Part shown: positions 24,913-33,196 of the stretch, piece after piece
How positions within the stretch are numbered: the first letter of the stretch is position 1
Layout: every line of letters begins with the position of its first letter
Assembly (NCBI GenBank): GCA_934489945.1
Contig: CAKSSY010000009.1
Coordinates: 1-36,169, forward strand
Source: an uncultured Eubacteriales bacterium
GTDB lineage: Bacteria > Bacillota > Clostridia > Oscillospirales > CAG-272
DNA: 36,169 bases
Reading direction: 5' to 3'
Program-made: the position numbers and the translations under genes
Notes under the pieces: generated by a model
Databases searched by the model: none
What the model saw: the letters and a program-made list of their open reading frames with translations, nothing else
Told to the model about the DNA's origin: nothing

Positions 24913-24941
24913 ATTATAGCATGGAACCCCGATTTTATCAA
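24913..24941 (-). promoter_or_regulatory. Promoter of the endonuclease-family gene
   Basis: Minus strand: TTGATA (24941-24936), a 17-nt spacer, TATAAT (24918-24913). Confidence 0.8.
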
Positions 24942-25077
24942 TATTTTCTACTCAACAAAATCAATTTTTGGACATTTGCACAATTCGGAAAGAAAAAAAT
25001 GGACAATATGAACAACAAAAAGGTTTATGAATTTACAAAACCAGTATACGTTTTTTTCTCAAAAAAATCAAGCGTGG
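24942..25077. other. AT-rich intergenic stretch
   Basis: It lies between the divergent endonuclease-family gene and gpr. An 82-codon frame on plus (24921-25169) overlaps both promoters and the start of gpr and does not look like a protein gene. Apart from the two promoters, nothing was recognised. Confidence 0.5.
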
Positions 25078-25106
25078 GAATGTTAATTTTCTTGAGGGGC
25101 ATACTA
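25078..25106 (+). promoter_or_regulatory. Forespore (sigma-G/sigma-F type) promoter of gpr
   Basis: GAATG (25078-25082) and CATACTA (25100-25106) with 17 nt between match the sigma-G pattern (GHATR, about 18 nt, CATnHTA), as expected for gpr. The expected start is near 25113. Confidence 0.65.
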
Positions 25107-25134
25107 ACGGAAAATGCGGAAAGGGTGAAGAAAA

Positions 25135-26031
25135 ACGAAAGAATTTACGAGAACGGACCTTGCGTGTGAGCGGATCGGTGCCGGAGTGCTACCGGAGGAG
25201 ATATTCGGAGAAATTTGCCGGGAGGAAGAAAAAGATGGGTTTTCTGTTCAGCGTCTTGCAATCCGTGAGAAAGGTCACAGCACGCTTTTGGGCAAACCGA
25301 CGGGAAACTATGTGACGATAACCTGCGGTGCAATCCGGAATCTGTCGGACACGGATGCGGACAGGCTGGCATCCCTTCTTGGCGATGAGATACGAACACT
25401 TTGTGCGGGACTTTGCGGCAGAATGCCCGACAGAGAGTTTTCGGTTTTGATCGCGGGACTTGGCAACGAGGAAATTACTCCGGATGCCATCGGTCCGCAA
25501 ACGGTACGGAAGTTGAACGTTACACGGCATTTGCGCGGGCTTGACGAGGGTCTTTACGACACGGTGGGACGTTGTGAGATTTCGGGACTTTTTCCCGGTG
25601 TTCTCGGGCAGACGGGAATTGAAACGGTGGAGCTGGTACGCGGTGCGGCGGAAAACGTGCGTCCGGATCTTGTGGTAGCGGTCGACGCGCTTGCCGCGCG
25701 TTCCTCGGCGCGCTTGGGAACTACGATCCAGCTTTGTGACAGCGGCATTGAACCGGGGTCCGGAATCGGCAACGAGCGCAAGGCGATCAACGACGAAACA
25801 ATCGGGGTTCCGGTGATCTCGCTCGGTGTTCCGACGGTGGTGGAATCTTCCACATTGGTTTGGGACGTTCTGGAACAGGCGGGGATTGCCGATGTGGGAC
25901 GGGATTTGCGTACAGTGTTGGAGAACGGACGCAGTTTTTTTGTCGCACCCAAGGAAAGCGATGTGATTACCGCACGCGTTTCCTCTCTGCTGGCGGACGC
26001 GCTTGACCGTGCGTTTACGGTTATATCTTAA
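25135..26031 (+). CDS. gpr: Germination protease GPR (start codon abnormal)
   Basis: An aspartic-type protease made in the forespore that degrades small acid-soluble spore proteins at germination. Family landmarks: RTDLA near the N-terminus, LIAGLGNEEITPDAIGP, LNVTRHL, FPGVLGQTGIET, AVDALAAR (catalytic Asp region), LCDSGIEPGSGIGN and GVPTVVES. No ATG, GTG or TTG lies in frame between the TGA at 25126 and RTDLA. The RBS AAAGGGTGA (25120-25128) points to the ACG at 25135, giving (M)KEFTRTDLA, 298 residues. The first conventional start, GTG 25186, would drop RTDLA. One A too many in the A5 run after the GTG at 25125 would also explain the break. The function is sure; the start is not. Confidence 0.88.
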   Translation, partial: TKEFTRTDLACERIGAGVLPEEIFGEICREEEKDGFSVQRLAIREKGHSTLLGKPTGNYVTITCGAIRNLSDTDADRLASLLGDEIRTLCAGLCGRMPDREFSVLIAGLGNEEITPDAIGPQTVRKLNVTRHLRGLDEGLYDTVGRCEISGLFPGVLGQTGIETVELVRGAAENVRPDLVVAVDALAARSSARLGTTIQLCDSGIEPGSGIGNERKAINDETIGVPVISLGVPTVVESSTLVWDVLEQAGIADVGRDLRTVLENGRSFFVAPKESDVITARVSSLLADALDRAFTVIS

Positions 26032-26067
26032 GACTCCCGCGGCATAAAATAGGTCGGAGGTGGCGGC

Positions 26068-26229
26068 ATGAAAAGAACGCATTTGGTTTGGTTCTGTCGC
26101 GTGATTTTCAGTCGTTTTCTGATCTTTGTGTGCCTGTTTGCGGCGTTTTTGCTTCTTCGCGATTGGTTTTCCGACTGGAAGGTTCATCTTGCGGAGCTTG
26201 CTGTCAAAGTCTGTATGGGAATTCCATGA
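26068..26229 (+). CDS. Small single-span membrane protein, 53 aa
   Basis: A short gene 36 bp behind gpr with an excellent RBS (GGAGGTG, 6-nt spacing). The product begins MKRTHLVWFCRVIF; residues about 8-30 form one hydrophobic helix, followed by a short amphipathic tail (RDWFSDWKVHLAELAVKV) ending GIP. I recognise no family. In many Firmicutes gpr is followed by spoIIP, whose N-terminus is a single membrane helix; this could be a shortened relic of it or an independent spore membrane protein. Co-transcription with gpr implies forespore expression. Confidence 0.65.
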   Translation: MKRTHLVWFCRVIFSRFLIFVCLFAAFLLLRDWFSDWKVHLAELAVKVCMGIP

Positions 26230-26280
26230 CTTGAAATTGAAAAAAGTTTTCCGATTTTGGAATTAAATTTGGAAAAGCTC

Positions 26281-26309
26281 TTTACAAACAGGAAAAAATA
26301 TGTTATAAT
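26281..26309 (+). promoter_or_regulatory. Promoter of the S24/XRE regulator gene
   Basis: TTTACA (26281-26286), a 17-nt spacer, TATAAT (26304-26309). Upstream, TTTTCC (26247-26252) and two GGAA(AA) repeats (26259, 26271) form inverted arms that could be an autoregulatory operator. Confidence 0.75.
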
Positions 26310-26342
26310 CTGTCTGAAATCATCTTTCGGGAGGAAATCGGT

Positions 26343-27140
26343 ATGGATTATATGGATCGAATCAAAAAGATCAAAAGTGAACGGAAAATCACCAATGAGA
26401 TGCTGGCGGATATGACGGGGATTCCGCTCGGTACTCTCAGCAAAATTCTTGCCGGAATCAGCGATTCCCCGAAGTTGTCCAATATCCTGTCAATCTGCAA
26501 TGCTCTCGGATGCTCGTTGGACTACATTGTGAGAGGCGTTCCCGAGAACAACAATAATTTTACTCTTGAGGACGGTGAGATCCGTCTGATCGAAAACTAT
26601 CGTCGGCTCGACACGCATGGCAGAGAACTTTGTGCACTGGTCGTGGACAAGGAGCTGCAACGTGTGACCTGCTCGGAATATACGGGAACCTCGAAGGGAA
26701 AGGCGAAGGTGTTGACGCCCGAAGAATTGCGCCGTCGTATGGAATCTTCCGAAGAGGGGGCGCATCTCGGAAAACGTCCGATTATGCTCTATGATCTTCC
26801 GGTTTCTGCCGGCATCGGAGAGTTTTTGGACGAAAGCAAGGGCGAGGAAATTTACATTTCCGACAATGCGCGTACCGCTGAGGCGGATTTTGCTCTTAAA
26901 ATCAGCGGAAACAGTATGGAGACGAAGTATCACGACGGTGACATTCTGCTTGTTTCCGACTGTGACAGTGTGGAGGTTGGTGAACCTGCCATCTTTATGC
27001 TGGATGGCAACGGTTATTTCAAGATTTACGGCGGAGACAGGCTGATTTCGCTCAACAAAGACTACGGAGACATTATGCTCAAGGATTTTCAGAGCGTTTG
27101 GTGCGGGGGCAGAGTCATCGGAAAACTCAAAAGAAGGTGA
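26343..27140 (+). CDS. XRE-HTH / S24 peptidase repressor (LexA/CI-like)
   Basis: A 265-residue self-cleaving repressor. The N-terminal XRE helix-turn-helix (about 5-65) has EMLADMTGIPLGTLSKILAG as its core. The C-terminal S24 domain has the Ala156-Gly157 scissile bond (PVSAGIG), nucleophile Ser191 (SGNSM) and base Lys227 (GYFKIYG). RecA-stimulated self-cleavage after DNA damage, with derepression of targets, is the family behaviour; the regulon is unknown. The domain order is that of phage-type CI and HdiR-like repressors, not LexA with its winged helix. The start is 26343 (GGGAGGA); the ATG at 26352 is possible. It is monocistronic with its own terminator; no prophage genes surround it. Confidence 0.9.
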   Translation: MDYMDRIKKIKSERKITNEMLADMTGIPLGTLSKILAGISDSPKLSNILSICNALGCSLDYIVRGVPENNNNFTLEDGEIRLIENYRRLDTHGRELCALVVDKELQRVTCSEYTGTSKGKAKVLTPEELRRRMESSEEGAHLGKRPIMLYDLPVSAGIGEFLDESKGEEIYISDNARTAEADFALKISGNSMETKYHDGDILLVSDCDSVEVGEPAIFMLDGNGYFKIYGGDRLISLNKDYGDIMLKDFQSVWCGGRVIGKLKRR

Positions 27141-27148
27141 CGAAAAAT

Positions 27149-27194
27149 ACGGCTGTTGCAAAGGATTTTCCGCTTGCGACAGCCGTTTGTTTTG
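27149..27194 (+). terminator. Intrinsic terminator of the S24/XRE gene
   Basis: Stem ACGGCTGTTGCAA / TTGCGACAGCCGT (one mismatch) followed by TTGTTTT. Confidence 0.8.
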
Positions 27195-27266
27195 CATCAT
27201 TTGTAAATAAAACGGCGGAAAGGAGGCAAGAATAGAAGAAAGAGATTTTCGTCGGGAGGAGTCGGC

Positions 27267-28784
27267 ATGGACAAAATTACCGCACCTCGTCGGGTGCGCG
27301 AGGGAAAGCGCAGTTTCAATCTGGTCGTCGGAGGATTCTCGCATTTGATTTCGGCGGGAATCGCTTTTTTTCTTACGCCGTTTCTGATCGGACGACTCGG
27401 CGTAGAGGTTTATGGCTTTTATCCGACTGCGTTGGAGGCGGTCGCAATTACGGGACTCTTGACCGGTCTGCTTAACTCGACTGCGGCACGTTACATTGCT
27501 GTGGAGATGGCTGGCGGCAGAGTCGAAAGCGCGGGAGGGTATTTTTCTGCCGTTTTTCGGGCAGAACGCGGACTTTTGCTGATTTTGTCAATTCCGGTGA
27601 CTCTCCTGATCGTGTTCTGCGATTCGTTTTTCGATATTCCGGCGGGTATGACAGGGCAGATACGACTTTTTCTGACTTTGATTTTTGCCGCGGGTTTTAC
27701 GGACGCACTTACGGCGGTTTTCGGTGCCGCGTACACGGTGTCCAATCGTCTGGATTTCCGGGCGGCACAGGAATTGGCGGCGGTGGCGGTTAAGGCTCTT
27801 TTGCTCTGGTTTTTATTGGGCGGGACCTTTCCGGTTTCAATCGTCAGTGTGGGGGCGGCGGTTCTGGCATCGTCCCTGACGGGAGCGGCGATCCGCCTTT
27901 TTATGGCAAAGTGGTTGGTTCCGGAATTGTTTCCCATCAAAAAGGGAATCTCCTTTTCCTGTCTGAAAAGGGTATTGGCTTCGGGTGTATGGTATTCGGT
28001 GAACGAACTCGGCGGATGGCTCTCAACGGGTGCGTTCCTGATTCTGGCAAATCTTTTTTACGGTGCTGCCGATGCGGGTGTTTACTCGGTTGCGGTTACG
28101 GCATCCCGTTTTTTTGGCGGCGTGATGGCGATGCTGGCGGGAACGTTTATCCCTACGGCGGCAAGGCAATTTGCCAAGGGGGAAAGAAAGGATCTTGGAC
28201 GCGATGTGGTGAAGGGAGAAAAGTTAGTCGGCTTTTTCGCGCTGGTAGGAGTTTCTTTAACGGTCGGATTCCTGCGGGAGTTTTTCGATTTCTGGCTTGG
28301 TGAACAGAACACGCCGCTTTTACGGCTCCTTACGGTGTTTGCTATTCTGCCGATTCTATCGGTTGCCGCAACCCTTCCGATCTTTAATCTTGCCGTGGTA
28401 ATGGACCGTCTGAAACGTATTTCTTTGCTTTGCGCGGGTGGCTCGTTGTTCGGAACGGCGGCGGCACTTGCACTCGCCGCTTTTACCGATACCGGAATTC
28501 TCGGACTTGCCGTTATTTCGTTTGCTGTTCGGGTGTTATGGTATTCGGCGTTCATGCCGTTTGTGGCAGGTCGGCTTTTGCGAATGTCTCCGCTCGTTTT
28601 TTACCTGCCGGTTCTGCGAACTTATGTGGGGGCGGCGGCTTCAGTTCTGTTGATTTTTGCCGTGAAGAGCTTTTGCCGTTTCTCTTCCTTGTTTTCCTTG
28701 CTTATCGGAGGGGCGGTTTGCCTGTGCGCGGTGTTGGTGATCGGATTTTTCTGCGTGTTTGGCAGAGTAAAATTCAGAATATAG
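27267..28784 (+). CDS. Polysaccharide flippase-like membrane protein (Wzx/MATE superfamily)
   Basis: A 505-residue polytopic protein with about 12-14 membrane segments, resembling O-antigen/teichuronic-acid flippases. It begins after a short basic tail (RRVREGKRSFN) with LVVGGFSHLISAGIAFFLTPFLIGRLGVEVYG split over helix 1 and the first loop, a typical Wzx start (RxxGxxxYG variant GRLGVEVYG). It would move a lipid-linked glycan across the membrane. The start at 27267 has GGGAGGAG. No neighbouring glycosyltransferases occur; the GT2 and wecB genes lie more than 12 kb away. No promoter was seen in the 75-bp gap. A stray strong RBS (AAAGGAGG near 27219) has no start codon behind it. Confidence 0.85.
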   Translation: MDKITAPRRVREGKRSFNLVVGGFSHLISAGIAFFLTPFLIGRLGVEVYGFYPTALEAVAITGLLTGLLNSTAARYIAVEMAGGRVESAGGYFSAVFRAERGLLLILSIPVTLLIVFCDSFFDIPAGMTGQIRLFLTLIFAAGFTDALTAVFGAAYTVSNRLDFRAAQELAAVAVKALLLWFLLGGTFPVSIVSVGAAVLASSLTGAAIRLFMAKWLVPELFPIKKGISFSCLKRVLASGVWYSVNELGGWLSTGAFLILANLFYGAADAGVYSVAVTASRFFGGVMAMLAGTFIPTAARQFAKGERKDLGRDVVKGEKLVGFFALVGVSLTVGFLREFFDFWLGEQNTPLLRLLTVFAILPILSVAATLPIFNLAVVMDRLKRISLLCAGGSLFGTAAALALAAFTDTGILGLAVISFAVRVLWYSAFMPFVAGRLLRMSPLVFYLPVLRTYVGAAASVLLIFAVKSFCRFSSLFSLLIGGAVCLCAVLVIGFFCVFGRVKFRI

Positions 28785-28813
28785 TTGACTTTATTTTCTT
28801 TTTCCGCTATACT
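28785..28813 (+). promoter_or_regulatory. Promoter of the M50-like gene
   Basis: TTGACT (28785-28790), a 17-nt spacer, TATACT (28808-28813). The -35 box starts immediately after the flippase stop codon. Confidence 0.8.
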
Positions 28814-28835
28814 GTTAAGAAAAGGAGGTGAGCGG

Positions 28836-29681
28836 ATGATTGTGATTGCGGAGAGCTTTTTTGTACAGATGGTCTTTGTGTTTGGATTTGTCATTCTGTG
28901 CGGAATGTTTATTTCCTTCTGCAACAAGTGCTTTTACGATGCCTGCGGCGATGCCGCATTCCCGATTGTACGAATTACGGGATTTGTCGGTACTCCGATT
29001 CACGAGTTGTCACATGCGCTGATGTGTCTTTTGTTCGGACACACCATTACCAGAATGAAACTGGTCAACACCGATCGCCGCTCACGGACACTCGGTTATG
29101 TGGAACACACCTACTACAAAACCAATCTCTATCATCAGATCGGAAATTATTTTATCGGAATTTCTCCGATTCTTGCCGGCGGAATGGCTGTGATTTTTCT
29201 TTTGTGGCTTTTGGTTCCCGACGTTTATGGGCGGATGGCGGCGCAAGTCGGTGTCGGAACCATGACGCTGCAAGGTGTTGCCTCGTGTCTGGGCGGTATG
29301 GCGACGGCACTTTTTGACGGCGGAAATTTTGCCGATCCCCGATTCTGGATTTGTCTTGTTTTTTCGTTTATGGTGGTGATCCATATGGAGATCAGCCGCT
29401 CGGATATCCGTTCGGGACTTCGCGGGCTGGGCGTGATTGCCGCTATGATTCTGATTGCCGATCTGATTCTCGGTTTTTTGTTTCCGGCAGCACTGACGGC
29501 GTTTACGGAATTTTGTGTGAGAATCGGCGTGTTCAGTGCGTTCTTTTTGATGTTGCCGTCGGTTTTTTCGGGCATGATCGGGTTTCTGTCTCTCGTGGTG
29601 TTCGCCTTCCGGTCGGTACCGAGGGGACAGACGCGCGCGGTGGCGGTTAATCATCATCGGGCGGAAAAAAAGCGAAAATGA
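28836..29681 (+). CDS. M50-like intramembrane metalloprotease
   Basis: A 281-residue membrane protein with about five to six hydrophobic segments. HELSH at residues 56-60 (GTPIHELSHALMCLLFGH) is an HExxH zinc motif placed at a membrane helix, as in M50/site-2 and SpoIVFB-like proteases. The third ligand may be the Asp in FDGGNFADP (about residues 165-175), where M50 enzymes have an Asp-Gly pair. The start at 28836 has the near-ideal RBS AAAGGAGGTG; the frame continues upstream over the promoter. It has a basic C-terminal tail. A non-proteolytic role cannot be excluded, and the substrate is unknown. Confidence 0.72.
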   Translation: MIVIAESFFVQMVFVFGFVILCGMFISFCNKCFYDACGDAAFPIVRITGFVGTPIHELSHALMCLLFGHTITRMKLVNTDRRSRTLGYVEHTYYKTNLYHQIGNYFIGISPILAGGMAVIFLLWLLVPDVYGRMAAQVGVGTMTLQGVASCLGGMATALFDGGNFADPRFWICLVFSFMVVIHMEISRSDIRSGLRGLGVIAAMILIADLILGFLFPAALTAFTEFCVRIGVFSAFFLMLPSVFSGMIGFLSLVVFAFRSVPRGQTRAVAVNHHRAEKKRK

Positions 29682-29701
29682 ATGTTTCGATTCCTTTACG
29701 G

Positions 29702-29741
29702 AAAAATCGGGTTGCGGATTTTATTCCGCAACCCGATTTTT
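29702..29741. terminator. Bidirectional terminator
   Basis: A 17-bp perfect stem AAAAATCGGGTTGCGGA / TCCGCAACCCGATTTTT with a 6-nt loop serves both the M50-like gene and ahcY. Confidence 0.9.
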
Positions 29742-29765
29742 GAAATTGATTTTGCTCTGTCTCGG

Positions 29766-31007
29766 TTATTCCATTTCGGAAAGATATTCGATTTGTCCGG
29801 GTGTGAGAACATCAATTTTGCCGCCCATGGAAGCCAGTTTGATTTGCGCTACCTCAAGGTCGGTTTCATGCGGGACGCTGTAGAGTTTGTTCTCCAGCTT
29901 TCCGCGATTCGCAACAAGAAATTCAAGACTTTTTGCCTGAATGGCAAATGACATATCCATGATCTCGGCGGGGTGTCCGTTGCCTGCCGCGAGATTGACA
30001 AGCCTCCCTTCGGCAAGCAGATTGAGGACTCTGCCGTCTTTCATCGTGTAGCCGACAATATTCGGTTTGCGTTCACGATGCGATACCGACAGTGCTTCAA
30101 GTTCGGGACGGTTGATTTCCACATCAAAATGTCCGCTGTTTGCGAGCAGAACGCCGTCTTTCATCTTCTCAAAGTGGCGGGTGACAATTACGTCGCGCAT
30201 CCCAGTGAGTGTAAGGAACAGATCACCGAGCGGTGCGGCTTCATCCATTGTCATTACACGGTAGCCGTCCATCATTGCCTCGGTTGCTTTGATCGGGTCG
30301 ATCTCGGTGACGATGACATTGGCACCCATCCCCGCAAGGCGCATCGCGGCACCGCGTCCGCACCAACCATAGCCCGCTACAACGGCGGTCTTTCCGGCAA
30401 TGACGAGATTGGTGGTGTTCATGATGCCGTCAAGGGTTGACTGTCCTGTGCCGTAACGATTATCAAACAGGTGTTTACAGTCGGCATCGTTGACATCGAT
30501 CATAGGGTAACTGAGCTTGCCTGCCGCTTCACGGGCACGCAGACGATGGATGCCGGTGGTTGTCTCTTCGCATCCGCCGATGAGATTTCTGCCGTATTCC
30601 CGGCACGCTCCGTGGAGGAGCGAAGTGAAGTCGCCGCCGTCGTCGATGATGAGATCGGGGACGCAGGCGAGTGTGGCTTTTAAGTGCGTGGCATACTCTT
30701 CTGCCGAAACGCCATGGCGAGCGTGGACATTGATTCCTTCGGCGACCAGGGCGGCGGCAACGTCGTCCTGTGTGGAGAGCGGATTACATCCGGTCATGTG
30801 CACCTCGGCACCTCCCGCACGCAGAACAAGACCGAGATAGGCGGTCTTTGCTTCAAGGTGAATGGACATGGCAATTTTCATGCCGGCGAAGGGTTTTCTT
30901 CTCTCATAATTGCGGCGGATGGCACCGAGAGCCGGCATATAGGATTTTACCCAATCGATTTTATCCTTGCCGGATGGGGCAAGTTCCGGATTTTTAATAT
31001 CACTCAT
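29766..31007 (-). CDS. ahcY: Adenosylhomocysteinase
   Basis: Hydrolyses S-adenosylhomocysteine to adenosine and homocysteine with a tightly bound NAD, relieving inhibition of methyltransferases. The 413 residues hold the substrate-binding SIHLEAKTAYL, GGCEETTTGI, DNRYGTGQSTLDGI, the NAD Rossmann GYGWCGRGAAMRLAGMGA, and NSGHFDVEI near the C-terminal half. The length fits the shorter bacterial form that lacks the insert of eukaryotic enzymes. The ATG at 31007 has AGAGG upstream and overlaps the preceding small gene by 8 bp, so it is probably the last gene of the feo operon. This linkage to iron uptake is unusual. Confidence 0.95.
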   Translation of the reverse strand: MSDIKNPELAPSGKDKIDWVKSYMPALGAIRRNYERRKPFAGMKIAMSIHLEAKTAYLGLVLRAGGAEVHMTGCNPLSTQDDVAAALVAEGINVHARHGVSAEEYATHLKATLACVPDLIIDDGGDFTSLLHGACREYGRNLIGGCEETTTGIHRLRAREAAGKLSYPMIDVNDADCKHLFDNRYGTGQSTLDGIMNTTNLVIAGKTAVVAGYGWCGRGAAMRLAGMGANVIVTEIDPIKATEAMMDGYRVMTMDEAAPLGDLFLTLTGMRDVIVTRHFEKMKDGVLLANSGHFDVEINRPELEALSVSHRERKPNIVGYTMKDGRVLNLLAEGRLVNLAAGNGHPAEIMDMSFAIQAKSLEFLVANRGKLENKLYSVPHETDLEVAQIKLASMGGKIDVLTPGQIEYLSEME

Positions 31008-31182
31008 GGAAACCTCTTTCATTTTTTTCTTTTTTATCGTTCGGCGTGCAATGCCGACAACCGGAGCAATAACCGTGGCAACTGCCGCATCCGTTTTTCT
31101 TTTTGGGGTGTAACAGGAAGAGAAGGGCAGAGATAAACCATACACCGACGGCGGCAAGAATCAAATAATCGGACAATGACAT
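31000..31182 (-). CDS. FeoB-associated Cys-rich membrane protein
   Basis: A 60-residue protein: one N-terminal membrane helix (about 5-24) followed by a Cys-rich basic tail with CGSC, CSGC and HC motifs (six Cys in all), matching the small proteins regularly encoded after feoB in Firmicutes. It probably helps Fe(II) delivery or pore gating at FeoB. The ATG at 31182 has AAGGAGA. It lies 22 bp behind feoB and overlaps ahcY. Confidence 0.88.
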   Translation of the reverse strand: MSLSDYLILAAVGVWFISALLFLLHPKKKNGCGSCHGYCSGCRHCTPNDKKEKNERGFHE

Positions 31183-31204
31183 AAATTCTCCTTCCATTGA
31201 TTGC

Positions 31205-33196
31205 TCAGAAAATCAGTCTGCCGAGTTGATAGGTGAGAAACGCGCAGAGCCATGCTACACCGCATTGCAATGCCACAATTCCCGCCGTGGTTTTCCACGA
31301 GGCGGTCTCCCTTCTGACGGTGGCGATTGCGGCGAAGCACGGTGTATAGAGCAGGGTGAACACGAGGAAGCTGATCGCGGACAGTGTTGTGGGGAAGATG
31401 GCGGTGAGGGCGGCATCTCCGAGGAGAACCTCGATGGTGCTGACAACAGCCTCTTTTGCCGTTACGCCCGAAATGAGGGCAGTGGAGGCTCTCCAGTCGG
31501 CAAAGCCGAGCGGAGCAAACACGGGAGCGAGGAAGCGTCCTATGTAGGCGAGCATACTGTCCGAGCTTTCGGTGACAACATTGAAACGGGCATCAAACGT
31601 CTGCAAGAACCAGATGACGAGAGTTGCCACGAAGATAAGGGTGAATGCTTTTTGCAGGAAGTCTTTTGCCTTATCCCACATCAGCATCAGGACGCTTTTG
31701 GCGGAGGGAAGTCGGTAATTCGGAAGTTCCATTACGAAAGGAACCGGCTTGCCGCGGAATTTTGTGAGGCGGAACACAAGTGCCACCATAATGCCGACCA
31801 CGATTCCCGTGATGTACAGAAGAATCATGGCGAGTGCCTTATGTTGCGGGAAAAACACGGAGGAAAAGAAAGCGTAAATCGTAATTTTTGCCGAACAACT
31901 CATAAATGGTGTGAGCATGATGGTCATCAGACGATCCCGTTCACTGGAAAGTGTACGGGATGCCATGATGGCGGGAACCGAGCATCCGAAGCCGATCAGC
32001 ATGGGGACGAAGCTTCTGCCCGAGAGTCCGATCTTACGGAGCAGTTTGTCCATGACGAATGCGACCCGCGCCATATAGCCCGTGTCCTCCAGAATCGAGA
32101 GAAAGAAAAACAGCACGACGATAATGGGAAGAAAGGACAAAACGCTTCCGACACCGCCGAAAATGCCGTCAATCACAAGACTGTGAACGACAGCGTTGAT
32201 TCCGTAGGCGGTCAGTCCGCGATCCGCAAGAGCGGAAAGTTCCGCAATGCCGATCTCCAGAAGTTTTGAAAGGGTTCCGCCGATTACATCGAATGTCAGC
32301 CAGAAAATAAGTGCCATAATACCGATAAAGACAGGGATGGCGGTATATTTTCCCGTGAGAATCTTGTCGATCCTGACCGAACGCTGATACTCACGGCTCT
32401 CACGCGGATGTTCTACGGTATCCTTGCAGGCGTTTTCGATAAAGCGGTAACGCATAGCGGCAATCGCGGCGTTACGGTCAAGTCCTTCGTCGGTCTCCAT
32501 TTCCAGAATCGAGTGTTCGATCAGTTCTTGTTCGTTTTCCGAAAGTTCCAGCAGTTTTGCAATGTCGTTGTCGCCTTCAATCAGCTTGGTGGCGGCGAAG
32601 CGCGGCGAAATGCCGATTGACTTGGCGTGATCCTCGATCTGATGCGAGACGGCATGGATACAACGGTGGACGGGACCTCCGTCACAGAAATCGCGTACGG
32701 TTGGCAAAACACGGTTTTTGGCTGTCTGCACGGCGGTTTCAATCAGCTCCTCAATTCCTTCGTTTTTCGCGGCACTGATCGGGACGACGGGAACACCGAG
32801 TCTGGTTGCCAACTTTTCTACCTTGACAGAACCGCCGTTGGCACGTACTTCATCCATCATATTCAGCGCGACAACCATCGGTACGCTCATAACGGCAAGT
32901 TGAAGCGTCAGATAGAGATTCCGTTCGATATTGGTGGCATCCACGATGTTGATAATCCCGTCCGGTTTATTATTGATGATGAAATCGCGGGTGACGACTT
33001 CTTCATTGGTATAGGGGCGGATGGAGTAGATGCCGGGCAGGTCGACGACGGAACAGTTTTTCCGACCGCGGATTTCTCCGGATTTGCTGTCAACGGTGAC
33101 ACCGGGGAAGTTGCCGACATGCTGATTGGAACCTGTGAGTTGATTGAACAGGGTGGTTTTTCCGCAGTTTTGATTTCCCACAAGTGCAAAAATCAT
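31205..33196 (-). CDS. feoB: Ferrous iron transporter FeoB
   Basis: Imports Fe(II) across the cytoplasmic membrane. The 663 residues hold an N-terminal G domain with G1 GNQNCGKT (7-14), G3 DLPG, G4 NMMD and G5 SAAKNEG, a helical spacer (about 170-270), and a membrane core with the two Gate/Nucleos-type repeats (VGSVLSFLPIIVVLFFFLSILEDTGYM split near 350-375, and the later GVTAKEAVVSTIE). Its start overlaps the end of feoA by 4 bp. The motif order and length are normal. Confidence 0.97.
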   Translation of the reverse strand: MIFALVGNQNCGKTTLFNQLTGSNQHVGNFPGVTVDSKSGEIRGRKNCSVVDLPGIYSIRPYTNEEVVTRDFIINNKPDGIINIVDATNIERNLYLTLQLAVMSVPMVVALNMMDEVRANGGSVKVEKLATRLGVPVVPISAAKNEGIEELIETAVQTAKNRVLPTVRDFCDGGPVHRCIHAVSHQIEDHAKSIGISPRFAATKLIEGDNDIAKLLELSENEQELIEHSILEMETDEGLDRNAAIAAMRYRFIENACKDTVEHPRESREYQRSVRIDKILTGKYTAIPVFIGIMALIFWLTFDVIGGTLSKLLEIGIAELSALADRGLTAYGINAVVHSLVIDGIFGGVGSVLSFLPIIVVLFFFLSILEDTGYMARVAFVMDKLLRKIGLSGRSFVPMLIGFGCSVPAIMASRTLSSERDRLMTIMLTPFMSCSAKITIYAFFSSVFFPQHKALAMILLYITGIVVGIMVALVFRLTKFRGKPVPFVMELPNYRLPSAKSVLMLMWDKAKDFLQKAFTLIFVATLVIWFLQTFDARFNVVTESSDSMLAYIGRFLAPVFAPLGFADWRASTALISGVTAKEAVVSTIEVLLGDAALTAIFPTTLSAISFLVFTLLYTPCFAAIATVRRETASWKTTAGIVALQCGVAWLCAFLTYQLGRLIF

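Noticed and set aside
24921..25169. 82-codon frame upstream of gpr
   Set aside because: It overlaps two promoters and gpr in another frame, is AT-driven, and has no family features.
26343..27140. Prophage marked by the CI-like repressor
   Set aside because: No integrase, structural or excision genes on either side.
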